NCBI GenBank assembly: GCA_965539935.1
Contig: CBETVX010000057.1
Coordinates: 1 to 17,140, forward strand
Direction: 5' to 3'
Source: CBETVX01 sp965539935
GTDB taxonomy: Bacteria; Bacillota; Clostridia; Peptostreptococcales; Caminicellaceae
Length of the DNA stretch: 17,140 bases
Within the stretch, counting starts at the first letter, position 1, and each line of letters opens with the position of its first letter. This document shows positions 14,634 to 17,140 of the stretch, in pieces. The notes beneath the pieces were generated by a model, which searched no databases, had not been told where the DNA came from, and worked only from the letters and a program-made list of their open reading frames with translations. The position numbers were made by a program, and so were the translations under genes.

Positions 14634-15191
14634 ATGTCTAATTATCGGGTTCCAAACAGTGTCTTTGATGATTTTTTTGCTAATAGAGATTCACTGATAA
14701 TTCAATTTAAAAATGGAGATATTACAAAGAGAGAATTCATTGAAGAACATTATTATTTTATACAAAGACTTAAATTAAAACCATTTAAAAATGGGATAGA
14801 TTCATTTGAAAAGGGAATTTATAATTATCAATATTATAATATGGTAGCTAAGTATTGTTATATGAAATCAAAGGATAAAAAACTTGTAACTAAGCATCCA
14901 AATGTTGCAAGAAAGTATGGATATAAAGCAAACTATTACTATCAACTTAAGGATAAGTCAACATTAAAGCTTTTAGAACACTTAAATTTTGATAATATGG
15001 AGGCTTATTATATTAAAGTAAAATCTAGGGCTTTAAAGGATAAACTCTATGAAATAGTATTAAATGATTATGAAAGTGTTATTTTACATTCTAAAAGTGA
15101 ATACATGCGTGAAAGACTTAAAGAAGAAGGAATATTTAAAGAAGGTGTAAGGAAGTCTTTAATAGATAGTTATATCAATCAAAAATACTAA
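14634..15191 (+). CDS. Uncharacterised clostridial protein, last gene of the operon
   Basis: A 185-residue protein I do not recognise with confidence; it may belong to a clostridial domain-of-unknown-function family such as DUF6648. It is basic and rich in tyrosine and lysine, with mostly helical-looking sequence: DFFANRDSLIIQFKNGDITKREFIEEHY at the start, FEKGIYNYQYYNMVAKYCYMKSKDKK in the middle, and a basic C-terminal half. There is no signal peptide, membrane helix or catalytic motif visible. I chose the ATG at 14634, with GGGTG (14624-14628) 5 bases upstream; the TTG at 14622 would put that site inside the gene. The tight spacing and the strong terminator directly after its stop mark it as the operon's end. 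Confidence 0.75.
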   Translation: MSNYRVPNSVFDDFFANRDSLIIQFKNGDITKREFIEEHYYFIQRLKLKPFKNGIDSFEKGIYNYQYYNMVAKYCYMKSKDKKLVTKHPNVARKYGYKANYYYQLKDKSTLKLLEHLNFDNMEAYYIKVKSRALKDKLYEIVLNDYESVILHSKSEYMRERLKEEGIFKEGVRKSLIDSYINQKY

Positions 15192-15205
15192 ATTTAGGAT
15201 TCAAG

Positions 15206-15235
15206 ATAGCAGGATAAAAGCCTGCTATTTTTTTT
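15206..15235 (+). terminator. Intrinsic terminator ending the alarmone synthetase operon
   Basis: ATAGCAGG (15206-15213) / CCTGCTAT (15221-15228), perfect 8-bp stem, 7-base loop, and eight T (15228-15235). Confidence 0.93.
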
Positions 15236-15295
15236 ATAAAAGTATGTATAAAACTAAAGGATAGGGCCAAATAATATTTTATTAATAAAAAAGTA

Positions 15296-15324
15296 TTGTT
15301 TTTATTAGAATAATATGATAAAAT
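15296..15324 (+). promoter_or_regulatory. Promoter of hom
   Basis: TTGTTT (15296-15301), 17-base spacer, and TAAAAT (15319-15324) preceded by TGA, an extended -10. The transcript would have a leader of about 105 bases before the hom start, in which I see no T-box or other known riboswitch. Confidence 0.6.
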
Positions 15325-15434
15325 TCCAATTAAAGTTTTTAATAGAAAAACAAATGTACGCCATATAAAAACAATTTATATATAGAAAACAACAGGAAAA
15401 AATTTTGTAATAAACATTAAAGGAGGAATAGCAT

Positions 15435-16709
15435 ATGGAAATAATAAAAATAGGAATAATGGGAATGGGCAATATAGGCACGGGTTTATATGAAATAATT
15501 TCTTTTAACAGAGAAAAAATTGAAGAGGAGCTTGGCAAAAAAATTGAGATAAAAAAAGTTTTGGTTAGAGATATTAAAAAGAAGAGATCCGTTGAAATAC
15601 CTAAGGAAATAATGACAACTAACGTATATGATATTATTAATGACCCACATATACAAATAGTTGTAGAACTATTAGGAGGGATTAATCCAGCTTTTGATTA
15701 TATAAAAATGGCCATAGAGAGTGGAAAACATGTAGTGACCGCTAACAAAGCTGTGATTGCTACATATGGTGAAGAATTAGAAAACTTGGCTAAGCAATAT
15801 AGTGTAAAGTTAAAATTTGAAGCAAGTGTGGGTGGAGGTATACCAATAATAAATACTTTCAAAGAAAGTCTTTCGGCAAACAAGATAGAGGAGATAGCAG
15901 GAATAATAAACGGTACTACTAATTTCATATTAACTCAAATGACTGACTATAATTTAGACTTTGAAGAAGCTTTGAAAAAAGCTCAAGATAGTGGCTATGC
16001 AGAAGCTGACCCAACCTCAGATATAGAAGGTGAAGATGCAGCCTTTAAACTAGCAATCTTATCGGATGTTGCCTTTGGGAAGAAAATTGATCCAAATAAT
16101 ATTCCGAGGGTAGGTATTACAAAAATTTCCCAAGAGGATATTAAATATGCCTCTGAGTTAGGATACAAAATAAAACTGCTGGCATCGGCAAAAAAATATG
16201 ATAAAAAGTTAGCACTTCAAGTACATCCTGCACTCATTTCCAATGAACATCCATTAGCTTCAGTTAATAATGAATTTAATGCATTGTTTGTAAGAGGAAA
16301 TGCAGTTGGAGAAGTAATGCTTTATGGTAAAGGAGCAGGGTCACTTCCCACTGGAAGTGCAGTAATGGCAGATATCATGCAAATTATTAAATTAATTAAG
16401 AATAAAAATATTGAAAATGGAAAAATGGTTGATAGGGATTTAATAATTTCTGGAGAAAAACCTAGTCAATATTATATAAGGCTAGAAGTAATAGATGAGC
16501 CTGGAGTATTAGGAAAGATAGCCATAACATTTGGAAAACATGGAGTAAGCCTAGATTCAGTTGTACAAAGAGGTCGAGGCGGAAAAACTGCTCCCCTTGT
16601 ATTTATTACCCATGAGGTGGAAAGGGAAGAATTAGACAAGGCCCTTGAAGAAATAGATTCATTCTCTGAAATTGACGAAATTGCTAGTATCTTAAAAGTG
16701 GAAAATTAA
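15435..16709 (+). CDS. hom: Homoserine dehydrogenase
   Basis: Reduces aspartate semialdehyde to homoserine with NAD(P)H, the branch point towards threonine and methionine; cytoplasmic. The 424-residue length is typical of the monofunctional enzyme. The nucleotide-binding motif IGIMGMGNIGTGLY is at residues 6-19, followed by KHVVTANKAVIA, GIINGTTNFIL (substrate/structural core) and the catalytic stretch GYAEADPTSDIEGEDAAFKLAIL. The C-terminal ACT domain starts near residue 347 (YYIRLEVIDEPGVLGKIA) and is the usual site for threonine feedback inhibition. AGGAGG (15421-15426) lies 8 bases before the ATG. It is not preceded or followed closely by thrB or thrC here: the next gene begins after a separate promoter and T-box leader, so hom looks monocistronic, although no strong hairpin is seen directly after its stop. 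Confidence 0.97.
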   Translation: MEIIKIGIMGMGNIGTGLYEIISFNREKIEEELGKKIEIKKVLVRDIKKKRSVEIPKEIMTTNVYDIINDPHIQIVVELLGGINPAFDYIKMAIESGKHVVTANKAVIATYGEELENLAKQYSVKLKFEASVGGGIPIINTFKESLSANKIEEIAGIINGTTNFILTQMTDYNLDFEEALKKAQDSGYAEADPTSDIEGEDAAFKLAILSDVAFGKKIDPNNIPRVGITKISQEDIKYASELGYKIKLLASAKKYDKKLALQVHPALISNEHPLASVNNEFNALFVRGNAVGEVMLYGKGAGSLPTGSAVMADIMQIIKLIKNKNIENGKMVDRDLIISGEKPSQYYIRLEVIDEPGVLGKIAITFGKHGVSLDSVVQRGRGGKTAPLVFITHEVEREELDKALEEIDSFSEIDEIASILKVEN

Positions 16710-16775
16710 AATATTCTTTAGACCTACAAATTTGAATATATAAAAAATATTATGTATATTAATTACTTTTTATTG

Positions 16776-16804
16776 TTGACTAATTATTTATCTAAATATA
16801 TAAT
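16776..16804 (+). promoter_or_regulatory. Strong sigma-A-type promoter of the T-box transcript
   Basis: TTGACT (16776-16781), exactly 17 bases, then perfect TATAAT (16799-16804). Transcription would start near 16811, just before stem I of the T-box. This is the best promoter match in the window. Confidence 0.8.
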
Positions 16805-16827
16805 TCTATACAAATTATATTTTGCTA

Positions 16828-17049
16828 AAGGCTATGAAGGGTAGTAGTAAACAATGTCCTGTTTTCAGAGAGTCGATGGTTGGTGTAAATCGATAACAGA
16901 ATTTGTTGAATCCGACCTGGAGCTGCATAGGGGTTAAAACCTATGTCGGGAAATCCGTTACCTAAAGAGGTTGTATATGCAACAAAACAAGGTGGTACCA
17001 CGTGTATTTAATACTCCGTCCTTGATAATTATATCAAGGACGGAGTTTT
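16828..17049 (+). promoter_or_regulatory. T-box riboswitch with Ser (UCC) specifier
   Basis: A tRNA-sensing leader RNA that lets transcription continue when the matching tRNA is uncharged. Stem I base pairs GGCU (16830-16833) with AGCU (16921-16924), and GGGU (16839-16842) with ACCU (16915-16918), with AUGA and GG between them, as in a K-turn. AGUAGUAA (16843-16850) is the AGUA side of the specifier loop, and GGUUGGUG (16877-16884) is the distal loop. The other side of the specifier loop reads GAA-UCC-G-ACCU, so UCC (16911-16913), serine, is the specifier by comparison with the UAC of B. subtilis tyrS. Hairpins at 16926-16945 and 16970-16983 follow. The T-box AACAAGGTGGTACCACG (16986-17002) carries the UGGU that meets tRNA NCCA ends. 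CAAGG of the T-box can pair with CCTTG in the terminator (17020-17024) to form the antiterminator. Identification of the element is certain; the specifier is read by eye. Confidence 0.96.
17013..17049 (+). terminator. Conditional terminator of the T-box
   Basis: Perfect 15-bp stem (17013-17027 / 17032-17046) with a 4-base ATTA loop and four T (17046-17049). Its left arm overlaps the antiterminator partner of the T-box. Confidence 0.95.
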
Positions 17050-17112
17050 CTATTTTAAATTAATAAATTAGGAATCAGAATTTAGCAACTAATACTCAAG
17101 GGGGAGATTTAG

Positions 17113-17140
17113 ATGGATAAAAAAAGAAAAGTTTTAATTG
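17113..17140 (+). CDS. Start of the T-box-controlled gene (truncated by window edge)
   Basis: Only nine codons are visible, MDKKRKVLI, after a strong AGGGGGAGA site 7-8 bases upstream. The serine T-box implies a serine-related gene, such as serine biosynthesis (serA or serC) or uptake. The basic start followed by a VLI strand could begin the first Rossmann-like strand of a SerA-type dehydrogenase, but nine residues cannot settle this. It does not look like the start of seryl-tRNA synthetase (which begins MLDIK-like). Confidence 0.7.

Noticed and set aside
15236..15434. Possible riboswitch before hom
   Set aside because: I looked for a T-box or SAM-type motif and found only an extended -10 promoter and AT-rich sequence.
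16915..16917. ACC (threonine) as T-box specifier, suggested by the neighbouring hom gene
   Set aside because: These bases pair with GGU at the bottom of the specifier loop. The UCC that lies between GAA and G-ACCU is in the normal position.
1..17140. CRISPR array, insertion sequence, prophage or defence system
   Set aside because: No regularly spaced repeats, transposase, integrase or defence genes are seen; all genes are on well-formed chromosomal operons.

Overview
The window is AT-rich, tightly packed bacterial DNA with strong AGGAGG-type ribosome binding sites and short intrinsic terminators. It carries a T-box leader, a spore-type gamma-D-glutamyl endopeptidase and a predicted UGA-recoded selenoprotein. 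Together these point to a low-GC anaerobic Firmicute of the Clostridia/Tissierellia kind; this is inference, as no rRNA or species marker is present. I see no insertion sequence, phage, CRISPR array or tRNA, so this is chromosomal core and near-core DNA.

Layout. (1) 1-5357, polyphosphate metabolism: a canonical Ppx/GppA phosphatase with a C-terminal HD domain on the minus strand (cut by the window edge) is divergent from a second, sequence-divergent Ppx/GppA-HD protein. The second is followed at once by polyphosphate kinase (ppk1). (2) 5455-7722: an EamA-type transporter and rlmN, each with its own promoter candidate and terminator. (3) 7808-8552: a small P-loop protein and a convergent 81-residue orphan. 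(4) 8661-11541: a peptidoglycan-binding/LysM/M14 endopeptidase, a KdpD-like universal-stress domain protein with a structured leader, and a YhcC-type radical SAM protein. (5) 11555-11776, minus strand: a short gene that a conventional gene finder would break. It encodes a SelW/Rdx-family protein of 73 residues with an in-frame UGA at the second position of the CxxU redox motif. (6) 11977-15191: a five-gene plus-strand operon with a small alarmone synthetase, a TtcA-type tRNA thiolase, a metallophosphoesterase, a DUF1904 tautomerase-fold protein and an unknown protein, ended by a strong terminator. (7) 15296-16709: homoserine dehydrogenase under its own promoter. (8) 16776-17140: a strong sigma-A-type promoter, a complete T-box riboswitch whose specifier reads UCC (serine), its terminator, and the first nine codons of the regulated gene.

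How the genes relate. Ppk1 makes polyphosphate and the Ppx proteins degrade or sense it; GppA-family enzymes also act on pppGpp, the product class of the alarmone synthetase encoded about 7 kb downstream. RlmN, the YhcC-like enzyme and TtcA are iron-sulfur or radical-SAM enzymes, as expected of an anaerobe. The most noteworthy hidden item is the selenoprotein. Next are the paired canonical and altered Ppx genes, the Ser-type T-box, and a leader hairpin that may mask the ribosome binding site of the universal-stress gene.
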